A stretch of DNA of 64,000 bases, from assembly GCA_910595825.1 (NCBI GenBank), contig OU343161.1, positions 204,173,336-204,237,335 on the forward strand. The letters are read 5' to 3'. Positions within the stretch are counted from its first letter, which is position 1, and the number at the start of each line of letters is the position of its first letter. This DNA comes from Philhelius pedissequus (Eukaryota > Arthropoda > Insecta > Diptera > Syrphidae). A model generated the notes under the pieces. It worked only from the letters and a program-made list of their open reading frames with translations. It ran no database searches and was not told where the DNA came from. The position numbers and the translations under genes were made by a program. Below, in pieces: positions 35,569-46,639 of the stretch.

Positions 35569-36007
35569 ATGCCAGCGGACCAAATACAATACTCAGAAAA
35601 ATACTTTGATGATGTATACGAATACAGGTTGGTGAAGTTATTTTACTCAAACCAATCAACTATTTGCTAATTTCAATTTTTTTAATTTAAATGTATCGGA
35701 ATTTGCTATTTGGTTACCTAAATAGCTTATATATTCTTAACATAGTATAAACTTGCTCTATTCTAGACATGTAATACTCCCCCAGGACCTAACACGCATG
35801 GTACCAAAGTCTCACTTGATGACAGAGACCGAGTGGAGGAATCTTGGTGTTCAACAGAGTCCCGGCTGGGTTCATTACATGATGCATGCCCCTGAGCCGC
35901 ATGTAATTTTATTTCGGCGACCAAGGACCGATCTTCCAGTTTCATCGTCGAGCACCAACAGAACAAATGAGCAACAGACTCAAACAAACATTATCCTGGG
36001 AGCTTAA
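35569..36007 (+). CDS. Cks85A: cyclin-dependent kinases regulatory subunit (Cks), two exons
   Basis: Cks proteins bind cyclin-dependent kinases in the nucleus and cytoplasm and help them recognise phosphorylated substrates. Exon 1 (35569-35627) encodes MPADQIQYSEKYFDDVYEY. A GTTGGT donor and a TTCTAG acceptor bound a 139-base intron, and exon 2 (35767-36007) completes the arginine and continues HVILPQDLTRMVPKSHLM, then EWRNLGVQQSPGWVHYM and HAPEPHVILFRRP, the conserved phosphate-binding and hinge region. The 99-residue product ends with a Ser/Thr/Asn/Gln-rich tail. The MPADQIQYSEKYF start and the tail beyond the usual 75-80 residues favour the Cks85A paralogue over Cks30A, from memory. All key residues appear intact and the gene looks functional. 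Confidence 0.93.
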
Positions 36008-36288
36008 AAACGTTTGATATTCTTAAGATTTGTTTAAACTTTTACTATTGAATAATTTTGGTACCACATTTTAACGAATACTAACAAAACACATACCTTT
36101 TTTGTGCTACAGTATTTAATCAAAGCCCAACTTTTCTCATAAACTTTTTTTAAGTCGTTTGTTGCTTTTAAACATGTTTTGTTTAACTACGTTTTACTGT
36201 GCAACTATGTAGGTACATATTATAAGAATATTTAACTTTGTAACAAAGTTTTGTATAAAATATTTAATCCTAATATTTGTTAAGATAC

Positions 36289-36294
36289 AATAAA
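36289..36294 (+). terminator. candidate poly(A) signal for Cks
   Basis: AATAAA lies 282 bases after the Cks stop codon in AT-rich 3' sequence. Other AATAAA hexamers occur further on, near 36379, so the actual site is not certain. Confidence 0.4.
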
Positions 36295-36669
36295 TAAGAA
36301 TGAATGCTTTATAAAAGGACAAAGATAGATAGTAAGACGGATATAACATGCTAAGCATCAGAACGTAACTTTATTGAATTTAATAAATAATTTAAAAAAA
36401 GACTTGATTCCATCTCAACTCTGCAATTGTGCTCAAGAGCATTTGAAAAATAAACAAGCGCGTTTAAAATATAACAATTTTGTTTCTATCTTAGCTTAAA
36501 ATCTCAATGAACAAATTGCTATTTATTTGATATATAGCTCTCGGTATTTAAAGTTGTCAAAATGTACATAATTTCTTCCTGGATGTCTACTAAAGTTTCA
36601 TTCGCGGAGTTATATTTTTACTCGATAAATGTTTTAGCGAGCAATGTGTGCACCAAATAATTCGGTTTA
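36295..36669. other. no gene seen
   Basis: AT-rich sequence between the Cks 3' region and the next MITE. Confidence 0.5.
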
Positions 36670-37011
36670 ATTATTCACACATGTTCTGCATTCCGAGTGA
36701 AAATGAATTCAAAAAGAATTTCAATTTCACTTAAAATGAAATAACGTGTGTTCTGCATTTCGAATGGATTCAACTCCTTCCAATTCACTTCGAATTCATT
36801 TTCGAATTGTCAAAATCAGCTGTTAAAGACAATTTGTAAAAAACGGTTCATAATCGGAATGTAGAACACGAATTTTTCTTATTCAGAACCCTAAAATTCC
36901 ACATTCGGAATGAGCTATTTACAAACTTTATTTTATGTGGAATACAGAATTTCTAAATTCATTTCGTTCCTCAAATTCACAAAAAGTGAAATACAGAACA
37001 TGTGCGATTAT
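36670..37011. mobile_element. MITE family C, copy 1
   Basis: Left ATTATTCACACATGTTCTGC and right (complement) GATAATCGCACATGTTCTG are followed by inverted ATTYC-like blocks. The interior is rich in GAATTC, TTCGAATTC and AATTTC words. It is about 340 bp, non-coding, with no certain target duplication. A partial relative is at 17137. Confidence 0.7.
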
Positions 37012-37204
37012 CTGCCAAATTAAAGGGCAAGGTACGGTAGTACACTACATCACCCTTTTTACATGATCAAACGCAGGCGGTTTTTGACTACCCTCTAACT
37101 TCAGTACCAATAAAGTCAGAAACTTCAAACTCTCATCATTTCTCACCTGGCTTAGGCAACTCAACCAATATGCGAAAAACGTAACTGACTGACTCATCAT
37201 CACA

Positions 37205-37640
37205 ATTATGGAGCACTTTCCGACATCGTAGAATCTTTAAATTTTCGTACAACGGTAGGCTTTGTGATGTGTTCAAAGGTAAAAAACCGAACATTTAAGA
37301 TTTTCCATTCGGGGGGCGTGGTATCCAACCATTTTCATAGAATTAATATAAATTACTTGAAGCCCTTCTGATTTGGCGTAGAATGATGAAATTTGGTAAA
37401 GCGGTAGGGCTTTAATTGAGGGCAAACGCAACATTTTAAAATTTGAGATTTTACGTTAAGGGACGTAGCCGTCCATTTGAATAGAATTGTTATTAAATAT
37501 ATTGAGAACACTTCCGATTGGTGCAGATTATGAAATTCAGTAGAGCGATCAGCTTTCAGGTGTATACAAATAAAAAGTTGAAATTATGAACATTTTCACG
37601 TAATGGCGTTTCATCCACCCACTTTGTTATCAATTATTAT
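37205..37640. repeat. three diverged tandem units of about 140 bp
   Basis: Three successive units each run through a TAGAAT or AGATTATGAAAT-like block, an AGCGGTAGG-like block, an AACATTTAAGATTTT-like block, and a GGGGCGTGGTATCCA, GGGACGTAGCCGTCCA or GGCGTTTCATCCACCC block, followed by ATAGAATT or TATCAATT. Divergence between units is high, so the array is old. No open frame spans the units. Confidence 0.6.
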
Positions 37641-37778
37641 CATTTCAAGGAGCACATTAACCTTAAGAAAATTGGTAGAAAATTAGTAGTACATACAAAA
37701 AGCATAAATTAAAAACTTACGTTTCATTATGAGGCTTTCATTTGGCTTTTTCCTGATAAAAAGAATCTGCAAAAAGTA

Positions 37779-38412
37779 TTGAAATCATGCCAAAAACATA
37801 AAGTAGGCAACTTCTTCTATATACAAAAACCTTTGCGTAACAAGTCAGCCGTGAAAAGTAATTACATCTAAAAGTACACCAAGTTCTAAGTTTATTAATG
37901 TTAAATATCAAATATTTTTATAATATTCAGTTTTGTATACATTTACATACTTGCTTTTAAAGCACTTTTTCGTATCATATAACGACTGTAGTTTTTTCTC
38001 AATTATTTTTGGCTGGAATTATAGCTATTTCACAACTTGCCAAGGTCGATTATCAGATTCCTTAAATATTTCAAGTAGAGTAATATGGAAGAACCTCAAA
38101 GTTATCAGACGAATCTGTTATTTGTGTTGGTTTATTTGGCAAGTTTTCAATTCAAAATTGAGTAATTAGGTAATAAAAGAAAAAAAACAATCAAAGTCAT
38201 TAATCATTAAGTAACATAAATTTCTCTGATAATTTTGAGGTTTTTCCATAGTCTACGTAAAATATTTGATATTAATATTAAAAAACTTAGAACTTGATGT
38301 ACTTTTAGATCTCAATACTTCTCACGGCTAATTTGTTACCCAAAGATTTTTGTATATAGAAGAACTTGTCTACTTTTTTAACATGTATGCTTTTGGCGTG
38401 ATAAGATTTGAA
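37779..38412. mobile_element. long-inverted-repeat element, family E
   Basis: A left arm of about 145 bases (37779-37925) is matched in inverted orientation by 38262-38412. The blocks include CTTCTTCTATATACAAAAA, AGTCAGCCGTGAAAAGTA/TTAGCCGTGAGAAGTA and CTAAAAGTACACCAAGTTCT. The 340-base spacer contains a segment repeated at 20075-20165 and a 79-codon frame without motifs. The arms are too long for a typical MITE and more like a foldback or a recombined pair. Confidence 0.75.
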
Positions 38413-38465
38413 ACTGAGTTTGGTTGTAAGGTATTGCTTATGTCTATCTCATATAATTGCAGACT

Positions 38466-38695
38466 ATCCAGAAACGCAAACATTTAAATCCCTAAAATGC
38501 ACACTGTCCCAAAACGCAGTTTATTAATTTTTTTGCTCAAAATCCAGTATATTTGTGCAAGTTTTATAGTTAAAATTATTATTATTAAAGTTATGTTGCG
38601 CGCACTTAACTTGCTCTTCAATATTAAACGGGTTCGTGAATTTGAATGAGATTTGCTTTGCGAATCTTACGTTTGGGGTATTGGCTATAGCTATT
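38466..38695. mobile_element. MITE family U, copy 1
   Basis: The right end (complement AGCCAATACCCCAAACGTAAG) and interior blocks such as AAATCCAGTATATTTGTGCAA and GGGTTCG-x-GAATTTG match the better-defined copy at 42892-43117. The left end is decayed. Confidence 0.5.
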
Positions 38696-38738
38696 ATCGG
38701 GGATCGATACATTTTACAGCAGCACAGCTGCCCACGTA

Positions 38739-39086
38739 TTGTTTTCATGCCGACTTCTGAAAAGTGACTTGTTGCTTATCCCGCCAATTTTTCACTACTA
38801 TTTCGGTACTATTCAATACGTCAAACAAAACGTTTTTTTACTTATGGAAATGTTTTATAATTTATTTAATATTTATACAAAATTAACCGCACCCCGAATC
38901 CTATATTTGACGAAGCTGGCGCAGCATACCCCCATTATGCGGCATGTAAAAACCACTCGTCAACATCACCCTCATAGTGTAGGTAGGATTTTGTGGCAAA
39001 CGTTACGGCGGGCGTGCAACGTTACGCAGGAAAATGTTACGTGGGCAAATGTCTTGCAGGAGAATATACCCAATCCCTTTTTCTAA
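38739..39086 (+). other. unrecognised 115-codon open frame
   Basis: The frame's second half is Arg/His/Thr/Val-rich (for example RHVKTTRQHHPHSVGRILW) and less AT-biased than its surroundings, and an ACGTTACGCAGGAAAATG-like motif repeats within it. It shows no known domain or splice support. It could be a broken transposon protein or chance. Confidence 0.15.
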
Positions 39087-39214
39087 AATAATTTTTGCAA
39101 GCGCTGACTGTCGTTGGCTGCTTTTCTCAGTTCTTCTCAGAAACAGAATGCGAAATTCTAGTGTAAAAAAAACAGAAAAAGGGAAATCCCTATATTTTAT
39201 TATTTGAAATATTC

Positions 39215-39390
39215 GTTATAAACGGCAGATTGTTTAATTTTCAATTTAAAACTGTTCGTTATAAGGGATAGTGCGTTATATGCGATATCGTTAAAACAGA
39301 TATTTGGTTAGTACAATTAGCATGAACCTTGTGCGGGACTTAGAGATTAGTTCGCAATAACCAATATTTCGTTATAACCGATTTTGACTG
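39215..39390 (-). mobile_element. pogo/Tigger-like end remnant
   Basis: Read on the minus strand from 39390 it starts CAGTCAAAATCGGTTATAAC and shows several GTTATAACGA/GATAACG-like words, with TA next to CAG on the outer side. Such CAGT-plus-TATAACG ends are typical of pogo-group Tc1/mariner elements. No transposase or partner end was found. Confidence 0.45.
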
Positions 39391-39739
39391 TATGTTGTGC
39401 AGAGTTCCTCCAGGACCGTAGAAGTTACCGAAGATATCATCTGTTGATATTCCAAGCAGCGGGACCATCATGTATGGCACATCGAAATATCGATGGTTCG
39501 TTGTTGAGTTACCTTATAGAATTAACAAGACGAATGAAATGTGATGGTATTTTTCTCGGCATCTTTGTAATGAGGTGGTAAATGAATCTGTCAATCGAGA
39601 CATTTCTAGAAGTCACTCCTTGCTCTAAGAGGATTTCTGTAATGGCTTAAACGAGAGCCTTTCACAGCAATATTTGCTGGTTTTGCATATTGTATACCTA
39701 ATATATATTATTATATATTGTATATCTACTTAATATTTT

Positions 39740-40008
39740 ATTTTTGACAAAAAAATATATTTTTTTTTTTAATTCAATAATTCGAAACGTGTGGATGTTT
39801 TTTTTGTGAAATTTTGTTTTTAAGTTTATATTATTAAATATTGAAAATTGGTATGGCAGTTTTATTTTAGAAAAAAATTTAAAACAAATTGTATATGTAT
39901 AAAAAATTAAGTAAAAAACGATTTTAAAAATATATTTATATTTTTAATAAAAATCTTTTGCATACGATGTGATAGAACACAAGAGCAAGTTCGTGCGATC
40001 CAGTCAAG
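39740..40008 (+). repeat. dispersed repeat family G, copy 2 (end)
   Basis: The sequence from AATATTTT-like T-runs and TTTTAAGTTTATATTATTAA to GCATACGATGTGATAGAACA and AGAGCAAGTTCGTGCGATCC matches the right end of the copy at 50988-51957. It is truncated on the left. Confidence 0.65.
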
Positions 40009-40070
40009 GATTTTTTTCCAATCTTTGCCAATAGTGGACGTTAGCTAAAAAACAAAAACTAAAACGATCT

Positions 40071-40081
40071 GGGCCCAAATA
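40071..40081. repeat. target site duplication of RTE copy 2
   Basis: GGGCCCAAATA here and GGACCCAAATA at 40920-40930 bracket the 3'-half RTE copy, with one mismatch. The first position is approximate. Confidence 0.6.
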
Positions 40082-40919
40082 CTTACTTACTCAGGTGGCG
40101 CTACAGTTCGGGACGAACCTGGGCCTCAACCAACATGCGTCCCCAGCTAGCTCGGTCTTTGGCTAGCTGCCTCCAGTTACGCACTCCAAGATGGTTGAGG
40201 TCATCTTCCACTTGAGCGCGACACCTTAGGCGAGGTCTTCCTTTACTGCGTCTTCCCTCTGGGTTGGAATCGACCATCCTGCCAGCCGGAGCATTGTTGT
40301 CTATACGCTCTACATGACCTAGCCATCTTAAACGTGATATATATTTTTTGTACCAGGTCAATGTCGCTGTACAGCTCGTATAGTTCGTGGTTGAACCTTC
40401 TCCACCAAAGCCCGTTACCGCAGATAGGGCCGAAAATCTTGCGAAGAACCTTACGCTCGAAACGACTAAAGATATCTTCATCCGCTTTCGATAGAGTCCA
40501 TGTCTCCGCCCCATAGAGCAGGACTGGGATGATTAGAGTCTAATAAAGAATATCCTTTGTTTTCCGAGATAGGGCCTTACTACTCAATTGCCTCCCTAGC
40601 CTATAGGAACAGCGATTGGCAAGAGTTATTCTTTGCTTTATTTCTAACGAGATGTTGTTGTTAGATGTTATACCGGATCCGAGGTAGACAAAGTCCCTAA
40701 CTAACTCAAGTTGTACCTGTCTATTGTGATGTTTTGCCCAATCCGCCGGTGTTGTGTGCCCCTTTTTGTGGACAGCAGGTACTTTGTTTTGGCCTAATTG
40801 ACTGCTAGTCCCATCTTAGCCGCTTCAGCTTCAATGTTAGCAAGCGCTCCAGTGAGAGCTCGCTGGGTTCTGCCAATGATGTCTATGTCATCAGCGTATG
40901 CTAACAATTGCACAGACTT
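40082..40919 (-). mobile_element. RTE-like retrotransposon, copy 2, 5'-truncated
   Basis: The minus strand begins inside the catalytic block (SVQLLAYADDIDIIGRTQRA). It continues through the C-terminal region (LRWLGHVERIDNNAPAGR, DDLNHLGVRNWRQLAKDRAS) and ends GTAGCGCCACCTGAGTAAGT with a TAAG tail, as in copy 1. Stops and frameshifts are present. The matching 11-base flanks support an insertion truncated during reverse transcription. Confidence 0.85.
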
Positions 40920-41070
40920 GGACCCAAATAGATCAATTTATTAATTATTGAAACGCTTTATATCAAGATAAACCTTACAGGATATAATACACAACAGAAA
41001 AAATATAATGTATGGATATGAAGTGCAAAATTATAATAATATTAAAATTTATTTCTATAGAACGACACTA

Positions 41071-41390
41071 ATGTCGTTTTTATTCGGCAATCCGGAAGCC
41101 TTCTGGACTCTTCTAAAAGTGTTCACTTGGGAAAAAATTGTGGAAAGGAGAAAATTTCGCTTCTGGATTTTAAACTAGAATCGGAACAAGAAGTACTCAC
41201 ACATTCATATACTTGAACGGTAAACTCGACTGTTGTCATTTTTTGTATCATAATGCACAAACATTTTTTTTTTAATTTTAATATTTCCACGTACACAATT
41301 ATTTTCACACATACAATCTAACAAAAGTGTTCAGTTGGGATCCCGGATCGGAGAAGTATTCCGTATTCGAAAATAAAAACGCCATAAGAG
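41071..41390. mobile_element. MITE family T, copy 1
   Basis: ATGTCGTTTTTATTCGGCAA at the left is inverted at the right (complement ATGGCGTTTTTATTTTCGAA), with CCGGAA and AAAGTGTTCA blocks inverted further in. An inverted copy is at 43164-43430. It is non-coding. Confidence 0.65.
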
Positions 41391-41886
41391 CCGAACAGAT
41401 CACTTTTTCAAATTTCATCTACATGCATGCAATCTATTGTTATGGGGGTTATCGTTAATAAAAATCTCTTTGGAAATTATTTCTCATCCGAACGTAGGGA
41501 ACGAAATGTTCAAAAGATTCTCTTGGAATTCATTGACATCGGGAATAGACTTTACCAGGGAGCTTAGCTGTCATTTCGTAAAATTTCTTGTTCGATGGAA
41601 ATTTATTCTGTGGGAGATTCAGGTTCGCAGGAAAGATTTTGAGGGAATAAAATATTCCGTAAGAAAATAAATTATCTGGGAGATTCCCGATAGAACCCAT
41701 TAGTTATAGAGCTGATATGATAATTACTAACGCTCATAAAAAAATACCTATTAACTATCTTATCCCGCTCTAGTCTTATATAGCTGATAGGTATATTTCA
41801 AAATGTGTATGTAACTTAAGTAATGTAATTTGAATTACTAGTCCTTTTACCTAGAGCCATGCAATTTAAATTGTATTTATATATTA

Positions 41887-41965
41887 CAGTTTAAACTCGA
41901 TTAACCGGAATAGATGGGATCGAACTTAATACGGATAATCGAAAATCACAGTTTATAGATTTTTT
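41887..41965 (+). mobile_element. pogo/Tigger-like end remnant
   Basis: After a TA the sequence begins CAGTTTAAACTCGATTAACC, then shows GGATCGAACTTAATACGGAT and a CGAAAATCACAG block. This is the CAGT plus CGATTAACCGGA pattern of pogo-type ends. No transposase follows. Confidence 0.4.
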
Positions 41966-42049
41966 CTCAACAAAAATTATTTATTTATATGTTATGGATA
42001 GTAGAATTATAGCGAGGTTCATTCAAGAAAATATTTATTGGGTTTTCGT

Positions 42050-42534
42050 TAGGTAAATTTATATTCTATAGATCTATAAATTGATTTTTTTTCGTAACGA
42101 ATCGAATACGTTTTCAGATTGATTTTTATTTGATATAGTATTGGTGCATATTTGTATCTGTGAACCAGCTAGCGGTATCAGCTGCGAAATATTGACTCGA
42201 ACCTTGTTTTTAATTTCAAGTTTGTAAGTCCGAAAATGAGCTGGACGAATAAACTGCTTCCTTTTGAACTCAAAACTATTTTAATCATTTGTTGTAACCG
42301 AAATAAATTATTATCAAACAAGAACTTGTCAAACTGATGGATGTCAATTATGATGCATATTGGTGTTAGTAAAAGAGGGGTAGGTATGCCGAAAAATCCA
42401 GATCTGTAAAATTGATTTAAAATCCCAAAATAAATCATTTTTTTTGGTCAATCGAAGGCAAAAATTATCAAAATCAGATTTTTGACATATCTAAATCAAA
42501 AATAAATTGATTTTTGGTACAAAACTAAAACCCC
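42050..42534. mobile_element. inverted-repeat element, family B, copy 2
   Basis: GGGTTTTCGTTAGGTAAA at the left and the complement GGGTTTTAGTTTTGTACC at the right form loose inverted ends. Between them lie the shared family B blocks (ATCTATAAATTGATTTTTTT, GTGAACCAGCTAGCGGTATC, TAAAAGAGGGGTAGGTATGC, CCGAAAAATCCAGATCTGTA, GGTCAATCGAAGGCAAAA). It is the most complete of the three copies at about 485 bp. Confidence 0.7.
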
Positions 42535-42891
42535 ATTATTCTTTATGTCAAAAGATTTTAACTTTTTGAAATTTGAAAGTTTTATTGCAACAAAAAGAAC
42601 AAATCTTGATCAAATCTCAACACGAGTTCACAGATTTGATCTGAATGCACACACATAAATTATCTATTAATATTTCTGAAAGAAAATGTTTTTGTTTCTT
42701 TTACGGGTGTTAGAATGATTGCAGGTTATTGGACTTTTGTATAGTAAATATTTTGTTCGAAAAAATACCGGTTGATAGTGCCGGTACATACCTAGTTGAA
42801 ACTGGAGGTATAGAAAAAATGTTGCATAGAGTGTTGCTCTAAGTTAGGGATCAAGAACTATAAATTATAACAATATGTATAGGGCAAATTC

Positions 42892-43117
42892 CTAAACGCA
42901 AATCTTGCGCAAAATACTTTAAGCAAACTGTCCGTAAACGCATACATAAAAATCCCTGCAATGAAGAATATTTCAAAAAATAGTTCATACTTTTTTCTTT
43001 AGCAAAAGCCAGTACATTTGTACAAGGTTTAAAATTATGTTTCGCATTTCACTTGCTTTTCAATTTTAACAGGGTTCGAGCATTTGCTTTGCAAATCTTG
43101 CATTTAGGAATTTGGCC
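42892..43117. mobile_element. MITE family U, copy 2
   Basis: GGCAAATTCCTAAACGCAAA at the left is inverted at the right (complement GGCCAAATTCCTAAATGCAA, then GATTTGCAAAGC). It is about 226 bp and non-coding. A second, decayed copy is at 38466-38695. Confidence 0.7.
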
Positions 43118-43163
43118 ATATATTTCATACAGTAGAGTAATTAGTAGTTCCTGAATTTTGCTT

Positions 43164-43430
43164 TGTGGCGTTTTTATTTGGCAATCCGGAATCTCTCTCC
43201 GATCCGAGATCCAACTGAAAATAATTGCTACGTGGAAATATTCAAATTCAAAGACAACAGCCGAGTTTGACGTTCAAGTATATGAATGTGTCAGTGCTTC
43301 GGGTTCCGATTCTGATTTCAAATCCAGAAGCAAACTTCTCTTCTTCTCAGAATCAAAACTAATTTTTTTGCCAAATGAACACTTTCAGAAGAGTCCAGAA
43401 AGCTTCCGGATTGTTAAATAAAAACGACAT
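43164..43430. mobile_element. MITE family T, copy 2
   Basis: It starts TGGCGTTTTTATTTGGCAAT and ends ATAAAAACGACAT. Blocks AGAGTCCAGAAAGCTTCCGG, ATCCAACTGAA and TATATGAATGTGTC are shared in inverted order with copy 1 at 41071-41390. Confidence 0.65.
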
Positions 43431-43432
43431 AA

Positions 43433-44424
43433 ATATTGCTTTGTTTCGATAGCATTTAATAAAGTTTAATGTGCTTCCTGCATAAAAATAAAAAAAAAAA
43501 CATCTGGGTTACAAAGTATTTTAGAACTACAGCGATATTATGTAAAACAAATTGTTATGATTCAAAATTAGACGTAAGTATGTATGTATGTTGGTGCACA
43601 ACGCCAAACCGGCCGTCGTCGCACTAAATCGCTAATTGGTTTGCTGAGCAGGGCCTCACATCCACCATACCTATACCTATGTACATACATATGTAATTTA
43701 TTGGTTTGTTTTTGGGCTTTATGTTTGAAAATTATTAATTTTTTTTTGTATTCAAAACGTGTCGGCCATATCTATCAAGGTCATCATCAGATGTAAGCCA
43801 CAAGGTTATAAAACTCATTATAAGACATAACTACATAATCTACTTTTTACAAAAGTAAAAATAAACCATCATTTTTATCGCCGAGCCGTTAAAAGTGTTC
43901 AAAAATAGTTTTTGAAACCAAAATGCAATGTTTCTAACTTGTAAAGTTTTCCAGCCGAGAAAACTATATCAAAATAAATTTGATAATATTTTACTTTTGT
44001 TTTTGCAAAAAAAAAAATTAATTTTTTGTACACGACATATCATTTTCCATGTTTCTGATATTTTTTTGTTCATATGTTTAAATTTGTGTATTCAATTCAT
44101 TCATGTTTTTCTGGCAACCAAAAGCATCCTCAATCGCCCCATTAATTTATGAAACGAAACATCACTAAAAATTGAATGTTATTAATAAATAGCAATTTAA
44201 AATATGCACACTAAAATACTCATTAAGAAAACACTCATCATTTTGAACAAAAACATGCGTTTATTTTATCCAAAAATATATTCTAGTCCAACTGTCACTT
44301 TCGTATCAATCGGTTTATCTTTGGCAATTCTCCCAACACATCACATATGCCGAAATAACACACTCCTCATCCTCAGTCGTCTCAAAAAATAAATAAAATA
44401 AAATCGAAAATCATTCCTTATGTT
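43433..44424. other. no gene seen
   Basis: AT-rich sequence with no supported feature. The open frames are isoleucine/phenylalanine-rich, as expected by chance. Confidence 0.45.
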
Positions 44425-44742
44425 CTACCAAGTCCATGATTTAGTACTTAATTGGAATGTCATTTCCACAACGACGACGACGGATTTTCCGGAGAATGCG
44501 CACAAAATGTTCTAAAAGTAAAAAATGAAAAGGAAAACTAAATAACAAAACATGAATTAGAAAAAATTGAAAATTCTTTAAGAAAGTCGGAAAGAATACA
44601 GAATCATCATTTCGCAGATCACCACATAGCCTAGAGCTAAAGTGCTCTTCTTTACTGTATTGCACTCATCCATAGCGTCGCGACGCGTCGACGATACGCT
44701 GCCGATGATGTCGTTTTCAAGTGGGTGTTGTGGGAGTAACAT
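44425..44742 (-). CDS. candidate two-exon 68-residue gene, unrecognised
   Basis: On the minus strand, ATG at 44742 opens MLLPQHPLENDIIGSV then STRRDAMDECNTVKKSTLAL, ending exon 1 in GGCTATGTG at 44623. A GTGATC donor, a TTCTAAT branch-like word and a pyrimidine-rich TTTTACTTTTAG acceptor define a 111-base intron. Exon 2 (44511-44425) continues NILCAFSGKSVVVVVEMTFQ and LSTKSWTW to a stop. The region is locally GC-rich and lies head-to-head with the TMEM216-like gene, about 480 bp apart. No family is recognised. The donor is weak and the composition could be chance, so treat this as a hypothesis. Confidence 0.3.
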
Positions 44743-45221
44743 GTCATTTCGTTGTTGTCCTCGTCGCGTTTGTAATCGTCGTCAACATCGTATCCAGTGC
44801 GTTTCCATGTTTTCCAAAACTGGAGAAGCGTCAACAACAAAAGCAATATCACATTAACATACCAATTGTTTATTAATAAAATTCACTTTATTTAGAGCAC
44901 AGTTTTATTTGAATTCCAAACAAGCGACGACACGTGGGCTGGGTTCAATACCTATTCCATAAAAATAAAAGAAAACAAAACAGTTTGTCCAAGTTGTCCA
45001 TATTTCCATTGTTGTTTCTAGCTTCATCCTAGCTTGTTCTTTCTGTTCCTAGAAAAAAACTGCCGTAATCCAATATTTGGAAAACTCGAAAAATAAATAA
45101 ACTGAAAACAATAATTTCAACCAACTAGTAGTAGCCATCGCTCAAAAAGGAATTTTATATAATTCAATTGGAATCTGGAGAGGAAGAGCATCATCAGTAG
45201 CAGTAGCCAAATACAGAAAGA

Positions 45222-45727
45222 ATGCTCAACGCCAGTTTATCATATGAAATACTAATGTATCTCAATTCGTTCTATTTTGGTATGTTCGCCGCTAGTGAGA
45301 TCAGCATTACGGTATTGAAGGGAATCAACTTGCAATACGAGGACAACAGCCATCGTTGGGAGGCCTTCTTACTTGTTGTGTTATGTATTTTGGAAACGAT
45401 TCGAATTGTTTTAGGCAGAAAATGCAGTTTGAGTGACCGGGGTAAGGCAAATTAATTTCCACTGATGTAATGTGATTTTCAATGTTATATATTTTTTGGG
45501 CGTGTTTTTGTTTATTTTTTTTTTTATTTCTAGGATGGCAAGCGATACTTTCAGCAATATTGACATTCCCCAGCATCGTTGGTGTAACATATTTTCTATT
45601 CTTTCAAAAGTACATTCTAAAATTCGAATACATTCTATGTGCCTTAATGTTAACTTTGCAAACGGCTGAATTGTTTTTTGCATTAATCTTTATCTGTGCT
45701 ATGTGTCAGCCAGTTACGTATACCTAG
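45222..45727 (+). CDS. Tmem216: TMEM216/TMEM17-family transmembrane protein, two exons
   Basis: Members of this family (Pfam Transmemb_17) sit in the ciliary transition zone with Meckel and tectonic proteins. Exon 1 (45222-45441) encodes MLNASLSYEILMYLNSFYFG, then AFLLVVLCILETIRIVLGRK, with two hydrophobic helices and the family's LE-x-IR-x-x-LG-x-x-GNL-like loop (here LETIRIVLGRKCSLSDR). A GTAAGG donor and TTTCTAG acceptor bound a 92-base intron. Exon 2 (45534-45727) adds WQAILSAILTFPSIVGVTYF and a fourth helix, LTLQTAELFFALIFI. In-frame stops upstream support the start. The 137-residue product, four predicted helices and 145-residue human TMEM216 agree. Another frame after the last helix could extend the C-terminus with a further exon. 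Confidence 0.78.
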
Positions 45728-46639
45728 CAGTGCTTGAAACCGCTGTTGAAGAGCTTGATAATAAGAATATGATACAAGGTGAGGGTGTGTTCAATACGTC
45801 ACAATTAAAAAGCTAATTGAACAATGAAACAACATAAACTGCAAACAAGAGCGGTATGAAATTGGTGTCTTGGGATTGCCTTAGTTGTGTTTTTAAGAGA
45901 TAGTAAAATGATGGTAACTGCTGGTGAGTATATAAAAAGCCTTTTAAAATTAATTAAAAAAAATGCACATCTAAAACTAAAATCACCCGAAATACCCCAA
46001 AGACACATATCTCGCACTTGACCAATTTATACAATTTATTATTTGTTTTGGTATGTATTAGTTACAGATATGGCGAATAAGTTATTAGCCCGAATAGATA
46101 AATTTGAATTCCAATATACATATTTTGTGGCATCTAGTTAGTCATGGTTTAAAAATTTTGGATAATGATCGCATCATTGGTATTTGAATAGTTTTGATTT
46201 TAGTGTTTGTAAAGATATATAATTATGAATATGCAGGCAGTACGGGGCATGTTTTTTTAGTCGTAACTCGTAAACATATTTAACTTATGATAATATAATA
46301 AGGTGTTCCTTAATTCGTCAATAATATTTTAGGGCATCAATTTTGGTTATATTTCAGGAAAAATATCGTTCTACATATTTTCAATTTTAATATTATTTAT
46401 CATGGATTTAAGAAAAGGCTTTCTTTGGTGTAGCCTAACCTATGTTAACGGCAATTGCGCTATTAATACTAATTATATAAACATCGTTTAACTCTTTATT
46501 AATTGTGTTTAAATAAATTTGATATCTTGTGTGAATCTTAATATATCCAGTTTCTATCCTGTTCCATTTTTACTGCCCATGCTAATTTCTTTACTTTGGG
46601 GTCAATTTTCAACATAAGTTTTTTTTTTCAATGAAACAT
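45728..46639. other. no gene seen
   Basis: AT-rich DNA after the TMEM216-like gene. Some of it is probably its 3' untranslated region. No repeat or gene is supported. Confidence 0.45.

Noticed and set aside
37205..37640. CRISPR-like repeat array
   Set aside because: Units are long, diverged and contiguous without spacers, in a eukaryotic genome.
39384..39581. 65-codon frame with a less AT-rich codon composition
   Set aside because: No motif, no splice signals and no second copy. It lies next to a pogo-like end and is probably transposon debris.
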